From a virus: 57,686 nucleotides of DNA. The stretch is from IMG/VR virus record IMGVR_UViG_3300042892_002913, positions 1-57,686 of that record; one strand, 5' to 3'. The position numbers and the translations under genes are program-made. Below, piece after piece: positions 44,008-52,207 of the stretch; the first letter of the stretch is position 1, and every line of letters begins with the position of its first letter. The notes beneath the pieces are model-generated. The model did no database searches, was not told the origin of the DNA, and was given only the letters and a program-made list of their open reading frames with translations.

Positions 44008-44669
44008 TGCACTAGGCTTTCACTCATTGGGAATATGGCAGCAATGGCCTTAGCACAGGCTACAGCAACTAGTTGATGCTCTTTTTGTGTACCGTTTGCA
44101 CTACGCAATTCAATAAAGTGAATCCAGCTACGTAGAGTGCCGTTCATATACAATCTGCTTTCAATTAGGCCTTCGGGTAACACAGCACGAGCCTGTTCCT
44201 TGGCTATGCCATTCTTGATAGCCCACTCGTATTCTCGTTGTGCGGCATAGATGACTCGTTGTTGAGCTCTAAACCATTCATTTTGTAACTGTTGATCTTC
44301 CACTTCGACTGAGTTCTGTCTGTTTTTGGAGTCTTGTAGTCTGGCTTCTCTTGTAACGAAATTGAGATCTCGAGTTGGGTCAGCATAGCGTTGAGAAAAT
44401 TCTTGGAAACTAAAACTTCTGTGTCTAAGGATCTGTCGGGCAATGTCTCTGGTTGTGGTAATTTCAACGCAGGCGGAGACCATTTCAAGTGGGCTCCAGT
44501 GGGCGTGTTTAACAAGATATCGTATGAGTTTTTCGGATGTGTCTGTGTTGAGCTGATTGGAGGGATTGCTGACACGGGCGCAATACGCAATGAGTTCCTG
44601 CGCATCTGTGAGGCCCAGATCTCTAAATTCCTCTGTTGGTTGACTATAGGATAAAAGTTTAACATTCAT
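44004..44669 (-). CDS. thyX: flavin-dependent thymidylate synthase ThyX
   Basis: A 221-residue ThyX. The ThyX signature RHR-x7-S is present as RHRSFSFQEFSQRY at about 83-96, and the conserved helix that binds dUMP follows. It methylates dUMP to dTMP with methylene-tetrahydrofolate and FAD. Phage ThyX supplies dTTP for replication when the host lacks or limits ThyA. Here it abuts a conserved small gene and a late-type octamer. ATG at 44669 lies right after GATTAAATAC, so no classic ribosome site is present. Confidence 0.93.
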   Translation of the reverse strand: MNVKLLSYSQPTEEFRDLGLTDAQELIAYCARVSNPSNQLNTDTSEKLIRYLVKHAHWSPLEMVSACVEITTTRDIARQILRHRSFSFQEFSQRYADPTRDLNFVTREARLQDSKNRQNSVEVEDQQLQNEWFRAQQRVIYAAQREYEWAIKNGIAKEQARAVLPEGLIESRLYMNGTLRSWIHFIELRSANGTQKEHQLVAVACAKAIAAIFPMSESLVQ

Positions 44670-44670
44670 G

Positions 44671-44678
44671 TATTTAAT
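44671..44678 (-). promoter_or_regulatory. late-type octamer ATTAAATA
   Basis: Minus strand ATTAAATAC runs directly into the ThyX ATG (GATTAAATACATG). Such a placement cannot leave a leader; the match may be fortuitous or mark a leaderless start. Confidence 0.3.
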
Positions 44679-45174
44679 CTTCTTTAGGTGGTTCCTGACA
44701 GAGTTTCTCCATCAGCTTGTAATGATCGTAGGCTTTTTTAAGTGCGGCAAACTGTTCTAGTTTCTTAGGGTCAGGCACAAGTATGGCCAAGCGTTCTTCC
44801 ATCTTGTTCATGAACTCTTTGAGACTTTTGCCATCTACTTTGATATCAGTGCCAGCGGCCATATCAATACCGTCACTGCTGATATTCACACTTGATGATG
44901 TATTATAACCACTAGTACCTGTGATATAATAGTTATTACTGCTGGCACTTCCAATGGTATATCCATTATTAGCAATAGTTGTGCTCGGTAAAGTAATAGT
45001 ATTTGAACTGTACATACTATTCATAGTGCTAGTATCTATTGTGATGGTATCGACGCCGCCACTATAACTGATGTTACCATAGTCGGGAGGAACGGCGCCG
45101 TAACCTAGATCTAATGTACCAATATCCTGTGCAATAATGCCTACATCAGGATCGTCAAGATCTTGTTTGCTCAC
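44674..45174 (-). CDS. Ser/Thr/Tyr-rich virion-like protein (166 aa)
   Basis: A 166-residue protein with a Ser, Thr, Tyr, Asn and Gly-rich middle (about 25-100) and a helical C-terminal coil (KSLKEFMNKMEERLAILVP). This mix of a flexible polar stalk and a coiled coil fits a small fibre or head decoration. It starts at GTG, two bases after the stop of the Hc1-like gene. Unknown function. Confidence 0.5.
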   Translation of the reverse strand: MSKQDLDDPDVGIIAQDIGTLDLGYGAVPPDYGNISYSGGVDTITIDTSTMNSMYSSNTITLPSTTIANNGYTIGSASSNNYYITGTSGYNTSSSVNISSDGIDMAAGTDIKVDGKSLKEFMNKMEERLAILVPDPKKLEQFAALKKAYDHYKLMEKLCQEPPKED

Positions 45175-45176
45175 GA

Positions 45177-45368
45177 TTAGGCCTTGGCTTCTTTACGAGT
45201 GTTTTTTTCTTCTGTGATTTCGTTGCGACGAGTTTTAACACCCTTGGCAACTTCTTGAAGTGCTTTACGAGCACGAGTACCTGCGGCACCGTTGCCTGCT
45301 GTGAATTTTGCGTCCTCAGCTAAGAATGCTTCGAAGTCTGCTTTTAATTGTTCTACTGTTGTTGACAT
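45177..45368 (-). CDS. histone H1-like (Hc1 family) small basic protein
   Basis: A 63-residue basic helical protein. The segment GNGAAGTRARKALQEVAKGV (24-43) corresponds to the Hc1 pattern G-N-x-A-A-x-R-x-R-x-x-x-x-x-L in chlamydial and bacteroidal histone H1-like proteins, with a Lys/Arg-rich tail. Such proteins bind and compact DNA. In a phage it might pack its own DNA or reshape the host nucleoid. AAGGAAACAATT lies before its ATG. A late or early promoter was not recognised with confidence. Confidence 0.65.
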   Translation of the reverse strand: MSTTVEQLKADFEAFLAEDAKFTAGNGAAGTRARKALQEVAKGVKTRRNEITEEKNTRKEAKA

Positions 45369-45411
45369 AATTGTTTCCTTAAAGTTATGTTCTAATACTT
45401 ATTATCGTATA

Positions 45412-45522
45412 TGGTATGGTCGGTAGGTTTCGAACCTACAAGGGCTACGTCTATGACTACGCCCCGTCCCCTTACCAAGCTATGGGCCTGGCGGGAGGTC
45501 TGCCTATTCCACTCACGACCAC
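45412..45522 (-). tRNA. tRNA-like RNA (111 nt), anticodon uncertain
   Basis: The minus strand can form a 7-bp acceptor stem (GTGGTCG with CGACCAT, one G-T), a 5-bp T-stem (GTAGG/CCTAC) with the canonical loop TTCGAAA, and an encoded ACCA end. A D-loop-like GGAATAGGCAGAC resembles class II tRNAs. The middle is too long (111 nt total) and fits no standard tRNA. The best 5-bp stem (CCAGG/CTTGG) holds CCCATAG, which would give anticodon CAT, with C instead of U33. A 35-nt remainder (AAGGG…CCCTT) could be a long variable arm. It has its own promoter with RNA start predicted exactly at the first base. Confidence 0.55.
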
Positions 45523-45528
45523 AATATT

Positions 45529-45556
45529 AGTATACAGGAAATAATACTAGAGTCAA
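45529..45556 (-). promoter_or_regulatory. sigma70-like promoter of the tRNA-like RNA
   Basis: TTGACT (45551-45556), a 16-nt spacer and TATACT (45529-45534). Counting 7 nt from the -10 box, the RNA would start at 45522, the first base of the acceptor stem. A second TTGACA (45565-45570) with TATTAT 18 nt on is an alternative. Confidence 0.65.
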
Positions 45557-45570
45557 GTCTTTTTTGTCAA

Positions 45571-46980
45571 TTATGTGAACAATTGGTAACTTACAGTCCA
45601 AAATAAATTAAGACCAGATGTAATCGATGTACTAGTAATTGGTCTTAGTCTAATCGTACCAGATGCACTGTCGTAGTCTGCAGTAATCGAACCAATGATA
45701 CTGAAGTTGATCGCTGCCGCTGTAGCCTGAGCATTTACAATAGTGACTGTGGTTGTGTCATTGACCAACAACACCTCACTAATATAGACATTGGTAGACT
45801 GATGGACTTTGAATGTTGCCCGACAACCTTTGTAGATTGTGGAGTTATAAGAAATGGTTGTATATGTCTCTGCTGTATTTGTAACCAATTGAGTATAGGT
45901 ACCGTTTTGTACTCCCTCTACTACTCGAGCAACTCCCTGTGTCTGTAATGTGGTACTGACATAGTCTCTGTTAGCGTTGTTTTGTACAATACTGTCACCG
46001 ACTGTTAGTGTGCCGTCAACAGTTAGATTACTGCTAAAGGTAGATGCTTGAGAAACTGTGATGCTGCTAGAATCTGTAGTTGATATAGTACTACCTATAA
46101 TTCTAAGAGATTCAATGTCAACTGAGCCAGTTCCGTTTGCAGATAATATCAAAGTAGCATTAGTGTTTATAGTAGAAAGTCCATCTTGACTCAGTCTAAC
46201 ATCACCTAATGTAATAGTATTATTGTCAACAACATTTATGGTTGTACCCGAAAGCGCACCAAGTTGATTGATTTTCCATATACCGTCTGATGTTAATGCT
46301 GCTTTTTCCGACAATACTCCTGCTGTACTACGAGTATCAAACGTAAGTTCGCCTGGAACAATTCCCAATGACACAGCTCCCGAAACTCTAGCAGTTATAC
46401 CACCAATTGACACTCTATTGGTACCGTCGTGACCTATGAAATTTAAATCAGCAATATCGTCGCCGTTGGCAACAGCGGTGGGTGCAATATCTGTTCCCCG
46501 AGTTCTTAAAAAATTAAAATTTACTGCATCAACAGTTGAGTGGTGTTGCGCATATGTTAATCCATTTCCAAACGTACCAGAATACGAATTTTTAGTAATA
46601 TACACGTCACCTGAAGTTCTTAAAGAACCAACCAGAGCCCCTCCGGTGCCGTCAACTAGCAAGGTAGAATCATCTGCAAATACACTACCTGTTAAATCGC
46701 CATCAAACGGACCAGTAGCTGCCACAGTAACAGTAGCATCTATTCGACCAGCTGCGTCATTATAAGCAAATGTGATTCCGGAATGCGATCCTGTAGTAAA
46801 CAATGATGCTGCGGCATCAGCCGCATCTTCTAAAGAAATACCAGTAGTAGTGACACCGCCAGCAGTTGTACCATTACCCACAAACAATTGTCCGGTAGTA
46901 GTATCATGAATCAGCTCGCCGGTCAATGGTGTGATTGCAAGTCGTTGTGCAGTGGTCCCTCTGCGTATTTGTAATGGCAT
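45571..46980 (-). CDS. tail fibre / hyaluronidase-like fibre N-terminal protein (469 aa)
   Basis: A 469-residue fibre. MPLQIRRGTTAQRLAITPLTGELIHDTTTGQLFVGN is the standard opening of many phage tail fibres and side-tail fibres, where it folds as a collagen or stalk-attach domain. The rest is Thr/Ser/Asn-rich and strand-rich with a C-terminal beta tip (VSYQLFT end). AGGAG and a late octamer lie upstream. It lies apart from the other fibres and might be a second receptor binder. Confidence 0.8.
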   Translation of the reverse strand: MPLQIRRGTTAQRLAITPLTGELIHDTTTGQLFVGNGTTAGGVTTTGISLEDAADAAASLFTTGSHSGITFAYNDAAGRIDATVTVAATGPFDGDLTGSVFADDSTLLVDGTGGALVGSLRTSGDVYITKNSYSGTFGNGLTYAQHHSTVDAVNFNFLRTRGTDIAPTAVANGDDIADLNFIGHDGTNRVSIGGITARVSGAVSLGIVPGELTFDTRSTAGVLSEKAALTSDGIWKINQLGALSGTTINVVDNNTITLGDVRLSQDGLSTINTNATLILSANGTGSVDIESLRIIGSTISTTDSSSITVSQASTFSSNLTVDGTLTVGDSIVQNNANRDYVSTTLQTQGVARVVEGVQNGTYTQLVTNTAETYTTISYNSTIYKGCRATFKVHQSTNVYISEVLLVNDTTTVTIVNAQATAAAINFSIIGSITADYDSASGTIRLRPITSTSITSGLNLFWTVSYQLFT

Positions 46981-47006
46981 TTTAAACTCCTGAATATCTT
47001 AACTTG

Positions 47007-47014
47007 TATTTATT
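47007..47014 (-). promoter_or_regulatory. late promoter octamer AATAAATA
   Basis: Minus strand AATAAATACAAG lies 26 nt before the ATG at 46980, with AGGAG between. A typical late layout. Confidence 0.55.
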
Positions 47015-47141
47015 CGCATTATGATAACTTGGAGTGTTAAATTCTACTGTGAGTTATGATAGCAAACACGAATTTATACCCAAAAACAAAGTATTATGCT
47101 AGTTTAATAGACAACTAATTTTTAAGCACCTACAGTTGATG

Positions 47142-47149
47142 GTTAAATA
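47142..47149 (+). promoter_or_regulatory. late-type octamer GTTAAATA
   Basis: GTTAAATATAGGC on the plus strand lies 5 nt before the ATG at 47155. It starts the plus-strand part of the accessory island. Confidence 0.4.
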
Positions 47150-47154
47150 TAGGC

Positions 47155-47607
47155 ATGAAACCAGTATTCCTAAACAGTGAGACAGACAAACTAGGCAATG
47201 AAATAAACGTTTTCAGGACCGATCAACTTGGCAAGAGCCCCATTTATACATTCTTTCTGCGACAAATGGCAGAACTAATCGATAAAGGATTTGGAACATC
47301 TATTACCACATGGGATGATAAAACCTGCGGAGCTGTTTATGCAGAACAAGATGGCAAGATTTTGGGTCATATTGTATATGATACAGTTAGGCCCAATCAT
47401 CTTTGGATCACTCTTAGTGCTGTTGACGAAACTTGCAGAGGCAGAGGTATCTATACAATACTTCACAAGCACTTTGAGCAAATTGCAAAAGAAAAAGGTT
47501 GTCAATACATTTCAAGTTATGTACACGTTAAAAATCTTGTTCGACAGAAATCTGCTGAAAAGGTAGGAATGAAGCCTTTCTTCTACTTGATGATTAAAGA
47601 AATTTAA
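47155..47607 (+). CDS. GNAT-family acetyltransferase
   Basis: A 150-residue GNAT. HIVYDTVRPNHLWITLSAVDETCRGRGIYTILHKHFEQIA contains the acetyl-CoA loop R-G-R-G-I-Y (motif A) with its preceding beta strand, and VHVKNLVRQKSAEKVGMKPF is the usual motif B end. GNATs acetylate amines on small molecules or proteins. It opens the accessory island and is followed by an unknown gene and two PPase-like genes on the same strand. Substrate unknown. Confidence 0.8.
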   Translation: MKPVFLNSETDKLGNEINVFRTDQLGKSPIYTFFLRQMAELIDKGFGTSITTWDDKTCGAVYAEQDGKILGHIVYDTVRPNHLWITLSAVDETCRGRGIYTILHKHFEQIAKEKGCQYISSYVHVKNLVRQKSAEKVGMKPFFYLMIKEI

Positions 47608-47624
47608 AAATTCTGGCATTTAAC

Positions 47625-48212
47625 ATGAAATATATTATAGTCGATGCTGCGACCCGTGTAATACTTACGTATGTGGAAGATACTAGATTATCTACAAGTT
47701 TAAAGTCTTCTTTATTTGATGTAGACATTATAGCACTTTATCCACACTATGACTTTTACAAAAATATTACCGACAAAAATATTGAAGATAATTGCCTGTG
47801 CATTTCTAAACAAGGCATAGAGTTAAAGTTAGATACCGAAGTTCCTGAGTACATAAAACTTAAAAAATTGTTAGCATTAAAAAAACGAAAAATTGTTAAA
47901 GTACTATTCTTTGTTACTGCAAAATCACTATCAACTTGTAATTTTTTCTTTAATCCAGCCGTAGCCTACTTAATAAATGATATGTTAGAATCAAAAAACG
48001 AAAAATTATTAGATGACTATGTAAGCGGTAGAGGCTTAACAAAAGAAGAAGCATTGAAAGAATTAAAAATTAAATCTGACTCGTTTAATCATATATTAAT
48101 AAAATTACAATCTACCATTGATTATTTTATGGAAGTGATTATTTTGGAAAATGATATTAGTAAATTAGATATTATAGAAAACAAAATTATTAGTAGGATG
48201 GCTGTTGTATGA
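47625..48212 (+). CDS. unknown protein (195 aa) in the accessory island
   Basis: A 195-residue, Lys/Ile-rich, AT-rich gene. KKRKIVKVLFFVTAKSLSTCNFFFNPAV in the middle is hydrophobic but probably not a clean span. The rest is helical. It overlaps the next gene as ATGA, so it is translated with it. No family recognised. It may be a carrier or regulator for the synthetase-like enzymes that follow. Confidence 0.5.
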   Translation: MKYIIVDAATRVILTYVEDTRLSTSLKSSLFDVDIIALYPHYDFYKNITDKNIEDNCLCISKQGIELKLDTEVPEYIKLKKLLALKKRKIVKVLFFVTAKSLSTCNFFFNPAVAYLINDMLESKNEKLLDDYVSGRGLTKEEALKELKIKSDSFNHILIKLQSTIDYFMEVIILENDISKLDIIENKIISRMAVV

Positions 48213-49327
48213 CACAATCGTTGATAGCATATCAAGCTGATATTCTTAATGCTCAATTAATTGCTGATCCCAAATTTAAAGAATGGTTAGACTTTTATAG
48301 CATTATTCAGGATCGTTGTATAGGCATCAATGATAGAACCAATACATTTAGATTTCCTATACGAACATACGTTCCTGATAAATTTAGGCTACCAGAATTT
48401 AAAAATTCAAGTATTACATATGAAGAATGTGTAATAGAACGTGCTGCACAAATATTAAAACAACAAGAAGATCTCGATATTCCAATACAAATTATGTATA
48501 GTGGAGGAATTGATTCGAGTGTGATTGTATCCTCGTTTATCAAACTTCTAGGAGTAGAACAAGCCTCAAAAAGAATTACTATAAAAATGAATCAAAACAG
48601 TGTCGATGAAAATCCAGAAATGTGGTATAAATTTATAAGACCACATTTCAAAGTTGAAAATAGTGATTTTTCTTATAGTGATAAGGACATAGGTAATTGG
48701 ATTTACGTTATCGGCGAACTAAATGATCAATTATTTGGTGCAGATATTCAACAAAGTTATGAACTGTGGGGTGGTCCCGGTTCATTAAACAAGACAATTA
48801 ATTTTGATACAATGGTAAAGTTTTTTATGGACTCTAAAAAAATATCATCAAGATCAGCAAAAATGTGGACATCATTGTTTATTGAAAATCTAAAAACGTG
48901 CCCGAATCATAATAATCAAGTTTGGGATCTGTTTTGGTGGTATAATTTTACATGGAAATGGATATATGTTTATTATCGATTATTTTTGTTTAGCAACGTA
49001 ACAAACAATATTAATACTGCTTGGTTAGATGATCGATATTTTCCATTTTTTGATACCACAAATTTTCAATTATGGAGTATGAACAATCAAGAGTCTAAAC
49101 ATCTAGGATCATGGAATACATATAAGATTTCTGCAAAAAAGTTTGTGTGTAGCGTATTAGGGTCTAATGAATATTTGCAAAAAGTAAAAAGACCAAGTTT
49201 AAAAAATATATTATATCTACGTCCAAGATTTAACGCAATCACTGCTGATCAAAGTGTAACACAATCTATAGATCTTAGTGATGTATTTGATGATACAAAT
49301 CACATTACAAATTTTAAACATGAATAG
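48209..49327 (+). CDS. asparagine-synthetase-like ATP-PPase, no glutaminase domain
   Basis: A 372-residue protein. QIMYSGGIDSSVIVSSF at about 95-111 is the PP-loop (SGGxDS) of N-type ATP pyrophosphatases, as in asparagine synthetase. There is no N-terminal Cys glutaminase domain, so ammonia must come from elsewhere or the enzyme adenylates a carboxyl group for another acceptor. The C-terminal half is aromatic and helical (WDLFWWYNFTWKWIYVYYRLF) and could be a docking region. It overlaps the following PPase-like gene by 8 bases. Amide or ester/thioester formation is likely; substrate unknown. Confidence 0.75.
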   Translation: MTQSLIAYQADILNAQLIADPKFKEWLDFYSIIQDRCIGINDRTNTFRFPIRTYVPDKFRLPEFKNSSITYEECVIERAAQILKQQEDLDIPIQIMYSGGIDSSVIVSSFIKLLGVEQASKRITIKMNQNSVDENPEMWYKFIRPHFKVENSDFSYSDKDIGNWIYVIGELNDQLFGADIQQSYELWGGPGSLNKTINFDTMVKFFMDSKKISSRSAKMWTSLFIENLKTCPNHNNQVWDLFWWYNFTWKWIYVYYRLFLFSNVTNNINTAWLDDRYFPFFDTTNFQLWSMNNQESKHLGSWNTYKISAKKFVCSVLGSNEYLQKVKRPSLKNILYLRPRFNAITADQSVTQSIDLSDVFDDTNHITNFKHE

Positions 49328-50198
49328 AATTTATACATTTGATAAAAATACAAAAAAGTTCACATACCAAATAGATAATTTTGATAAAGTAACTACAGAT
49401 ACGTTCTTTGATGCAGTTGATAAAACTGTAAAAGATATCAAACAAGAGATGACAGGTTTAGGACTTGATAAAATTGGTCTGTGCCTTTCTGGAATTGACA
49501 GTGAATTAATTGCACATTACATACACCTAAACGACATTCCGGTAGAATATTTTTTCTTTCATATTAACGGAATTAATGATTCTACAAAAATAATAGTTGA
49601 GGATATTGCTAAGAAATATGGTGTTAAATTAAACATTTATGAATTTTCCATTGATGATATTCTAAAATCAATAATACATGAAAATTTTAAAATTACTGAA
49701 GTATGTTGGCCCACGTACTCTACAGTCCCATATATTTTAAAATTAATTCCAAGTGATTTTTATATAATTGTAGGAGAGGGTGATCTAGAAAAAGATAGTG
49801 TAAACAAATACCTAACTATCTTTAATAGAAAAATTACCAATTACGATTCTAGTGTGTTTTACATACCTATGCATCTAACTGAAATAGCTTATCAGCAATC
49901 TTTAAATTTTTATAAAAAATCTGGCGAAATGAATTTTTATAGCAGGATTTTTGATTCGTGGTATCATATTTTAAACAGCAATAAGTTGAGAACTAATGGT
50001 AAGTTTTTTTATGATCCTAAGAGTATATTGCTGGCAGATTTAGTAAAGATGAATTTTGTATCTCCTCTTAAAACTTTAAATTTTGAAAATATGAAATTAG
50101 CAGATACCATAATAACTCTATTAAAAAATAAGGGGTCCGCGAATTGGGACCCCTATATAGGAGATGTTGTATTAGTTCCTAAAAACTTAATATATTAA
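49320..50198 (+). CDS. second ATP-PPase-like protein with altered PP-loop
   Basis: A 292-residue protein. LCLSGIDSELIAH at about 55-67 stands where an SGGxDS loop is expected, but one Gly is missing. The following strand and helix order (YFFFHINGINDSTKIIVEDIAKKYGV) still fits the PPase fold. ATG at 49320 overlaps the previous stop by 8 bases and removes an N-terminal tail. With a changed loop it may be catalytically weak and act as a partner of the preceding enzyme. No glutaminase domain. Confidence 0.6.
   Translation: MNRIYTFDKNTKKFTYQIDNFDKVTTDTFFDAVDKTVKDIKQEMTGLGLDKIGLCLSGIDSELIAHYIHLNDIPVEYFFFHINGINDSTKIIVEDIAKKYGVKLNIYEFSIDDILKSIIHENFKITEVCWPTYSTVPYILKLIPSDFYIIVGEGDLEKDSVNKYLTIFNRKITNYDSSVFYIPMHLTEIAYQQSLNFYKKSGEMNFYSRIFDSWYHILNSNKLRTNGKFFYDPKSILLADLVKMNFVSPLKTLNFENMKLADTIITLLKNKGSANWDPYIGDVVLVPKNLIY
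50131..50154 (+). other. stem-loop inside the 3' end of the second PPase-like gene
   Basis: AGGGGTCC/GGACCCCT pair over 8 bp with an 8-nt loop. No T-run follows, so it is not an obvious terminator. It might slow ribosomes, protect the mRNA end, or be coding coincidence. Confidence 0.35.
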
Positions 50199-50500
50199 AT
50201 ATCTTCAAAAATTTTAGGACCTATAGTAATACCAACAGAAGAGTAGTATTCGTTTCTTAAATCCCAGTACGGGACAAGGTCCGGGTCAACATCGTATTCG
50301 TCAAAAGCCGCACGATCAACCCAAACTCCTTCATAAAACATTTTCAATCCATCTTCGCTATATGTGATATTATACGAAATGTGTTTACTTGAATCAATAT
50401 AAGTTTGTAATTTGGTCTTAAATTCGACGGCTGGTAAGACATCCCCGTGCCAAGGAATATCTGCAGAAGGTCTTGTATATTCTCTTTTAATTTTAATCAT
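50195..50500 (-). CDS. small unknown protein (101 aa)
   Basis: A 101-residue protein starting MIKIKREYTRPSADIP. The ATG at 50500 follows GGAG at good spacing; the TTG at 50512 is rejected because it falls in the ribosome site. Strands (KMFYEGVWVDRAAF) and acidic residues dominate. No motif. It converges with the PPase-like gene by 4 bases. Unknown function. Confidence 0.5.
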   Translation of the reverse strand: MIKIKREYTRPSADIPWHGDVLPAVEFKTKLQTYIDSSKHISYNITYSEDGLKMFYEGVWVDRAAFDEYDVDPDLVPYWDLRNEYYSSVGITIGPKIFEDI

Positions 50501-50512
50501 TGTTATCTCCAA

Positions 50513-51145
50513 TTATTGATTATTTATATATGTTCTAGTTTTCATAGGGTTAGCTTCATCTTTTGGACCGTCTTCACTATCTGGATGAAAAACAGCTAAA
50601 CTCATAAAAGAGTCTGTTGTAAAAAATCTATGTCTAGCGTGTCTGTCTAAAATAAATCGATCACCTTTGGATAATTCAACTACTTCTTTGTCAATTTCAG
50701 CAAATCCCCTACCTTCTAATATTACGCCTATTCGAATACTAGGATGTGTGTGAAATGTTTGCTTTATATCGTTAGGAAAAAACAAATAATTTATACAGGG
50801 ATCTCCGTTACGCAACGGATTAATAATATTGGTATTTGAGCAACCATCTATATAACTTAATTGACCCTGAATAGTAGGATCAAATGTTACCAATTGTTGC
50901 TCTTGAAATTTGTATCCGGGAGTTTCAATAATCAATGCACTCCCATCTAATACAATATTTTCATTTACGCAGGCGCCAAATTTTCCGTTAATTTGATAAG
51001 ATGCCGATACCATCTTACAATTATTTCCAATAATAAATGTTGAATGATTTTTTAATTCAGATGTGTAATGAGTATCTATTACTTTTATTTTTAAAATAGT
51101 CCTATCATAAATTGTTAACTCGTCTGTTATTTTTTGAAATTTCAT
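50513..51145 (-). CDS. cupin-like protein
   Basis: A 210-residue protein with a C-terminal cupin barrel. FHTHPSIRIGVILEGRGFAEID at about 133-154 is cupin motif 1 (H-x-H…E), and LDRHARHRFFT is motif 2 (H). The N-terminal half is strand-rich and could be a further barrel or a binding domain. Cupins bind metal or small ligands and include oxygenases, isomerases and sugar epimerases. It may act on the product of the island enzymes. Confidence 0.7.
   Translation of the reverse strand: MKFQKITDELTIYDRTILKIKVIDTHYTSELKNHSTFIIGNNCKMVSASYQINGKFGACVNENIVLDGSALIIETPGYKFQEQQLVTFDPTIQGQLSYIDGCSNTNIINPLRNGDPCINYLFFPNDIKQTFHTHPSIRIGVILEGRGFAEIDKEVVELSKGDRFILDRHARHRFFTTDSFMSLAVFHPDSEDGPKDEANPMKTRTYINNQ
50521..50528 (-). 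promoter_or_regulatory. exact T4 late promoter octamer TATAAATA
   Basis: Minus strand TATAAATAATCAATAATTGGAG lies 20 nt before the ATG at 50500. It overlaps the stop of the cupin gene. Confidence 0.6.
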
Positions 51146-51171
51146 CGTGACTGCCTCTGTAGTATAGGTAG

Positions 51172-51179
51172 TATTTACA
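51172..51179 (-). promoter_or_regulatory. late-type octamer TGTAAATA
   Basis: Minus strand TGTAAATACTACC lies 26 nt before the cupin ATG at 51145. The 140-nt gap up to 51286 holds nothing else I could recognise. Confidence 0.5.
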
Positions 51180-51286
51180 TATCAAAGACACATGTTTAAA
51201 AATTTCTTACTATAGGAGAATTAATACAAGTTGATTCATAAATTTCGTTATTACAAGTTTTATCCGCTACTTTGTAAAACCCACAG

Positions 51287-52207
51287 TTACTTATTAATTG
51301 GGCCTTTAATTTCATTATAAAGTTGAGTTATAGTTCTATCTATTTGTTGCCTGTAGGGCAAACCATTGTACTTATTTTTCAATACAAGTTGAACTTCAGC
51401 AACTAGATCATCAATTTTTTCAAATCCTGTCTGTTTCTTGCGTTCGATAATATCGGGATACATTTCTCGAAAGCCTAGTATTTTTGTAGAATTGATGCCT
51501 AATCGTCCACGGTATTCGTCGTTTACTAATTTTTTAAACCAGGTTAACGTAGTATACCCTAAAACCAATCCAGGTGACCACTTAAACCATTGATAAATTG
51601 CAGGACGATTATGTAGAATGTTGTATTTGTCACATCCTAAATCGTGTTCAAAATCTTGCATCAACCAAGTACCCTTTTTACTATAGTCATCATCTGTACG
51701 ATACCATCTTACATCACTATGCCCTACAATAATTAACCCATCGGCACAGTCTGTAAATTTAAGATGGGGTAGCATTCTAGGTCTATCTATTTGTGCATCT
51801 TCTGATACTTTTACTGCATCGTTTTCATAAAACTTTTTTAAGTTAAAGTCTACTATTGTATAATCAATATTAAGAATAGAACATACGGTAACGGCATAAC
51901 TTACATCATAAATGTTTAGATCATTTTCGTACCTAACAACATAAACCTTAGGGTTTGAGCCAATTGCTAGGTAGGAACGTAGTATTATTTCGCTATCTAC
52001 TCCACCACTAAAAAATATGCAAGGTCTTAATCCTGGATAATGATCTATAGTGCTTTTGGCTGCTTCGATTAATTCTTCTTTGAACGATAATAATGGTCTA
52101 TCCATTTTAGTGTAAATGGTTTTAAGCTCTTTATTTTCAATTTGTCTCCCAAATAAAGCATCATTGCCGTATTTCCATTGATACCAATTATTTTCACTTG
52201 TATACAT
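51287..52207 (-). CDS. third asparagine-synthetase-like ATP-PPase, intact PP-loop
   Basis: A 306-residue protein. PCIFFSGGVDSEIILRSYL at about 62-80 has the complete SGGxDS loop. KVYVVRYENDLNIYDVSYA and LIIVGHSDVRWY follow, fitting the PPase fold. No glutaminase domain. It lies downstream of the fatty-acid hydroxylase and desaturase genes on the minus strand and overlaps the hydroxylase by 14 bases, so it may join an amine or an amino acid to a lipid-like acid, but that is inference from neighbours alone. Confidence 0.75.
   Translation of the reverse strand: MYTSENNWYQWKYGNDALFGRQIENKELKTIYTKMDRPLLSFKEELIEAAKSTIDHYPGLRPCIFFSGGVDSEIILRSYLAIGSNPKVYVVRYENDLNIYDVSYAVTVCSILNIDYTIVDFNLKKFYENDAVKVSEDAQIDRPRMLPHLKFTDCADGLIIVGHSDVRWYRTDDDYSKKGTWLMQDFEHDLGCDKYNILHNRPAIYQWFKWSPGLVLGYTTLTWFKKLVNDEYRGRLGINSTKILGFREMYPDIIERKKQTGFEKIDDLVAEVQLVLKNKYNGLPYRQQIDRTITQLYNEIKGPINK

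Noticed and set aside
50131-50154. Terminator in the PPase-like gene
   Set aside because: It has a stem but no T-run and lies inside coding sequence.
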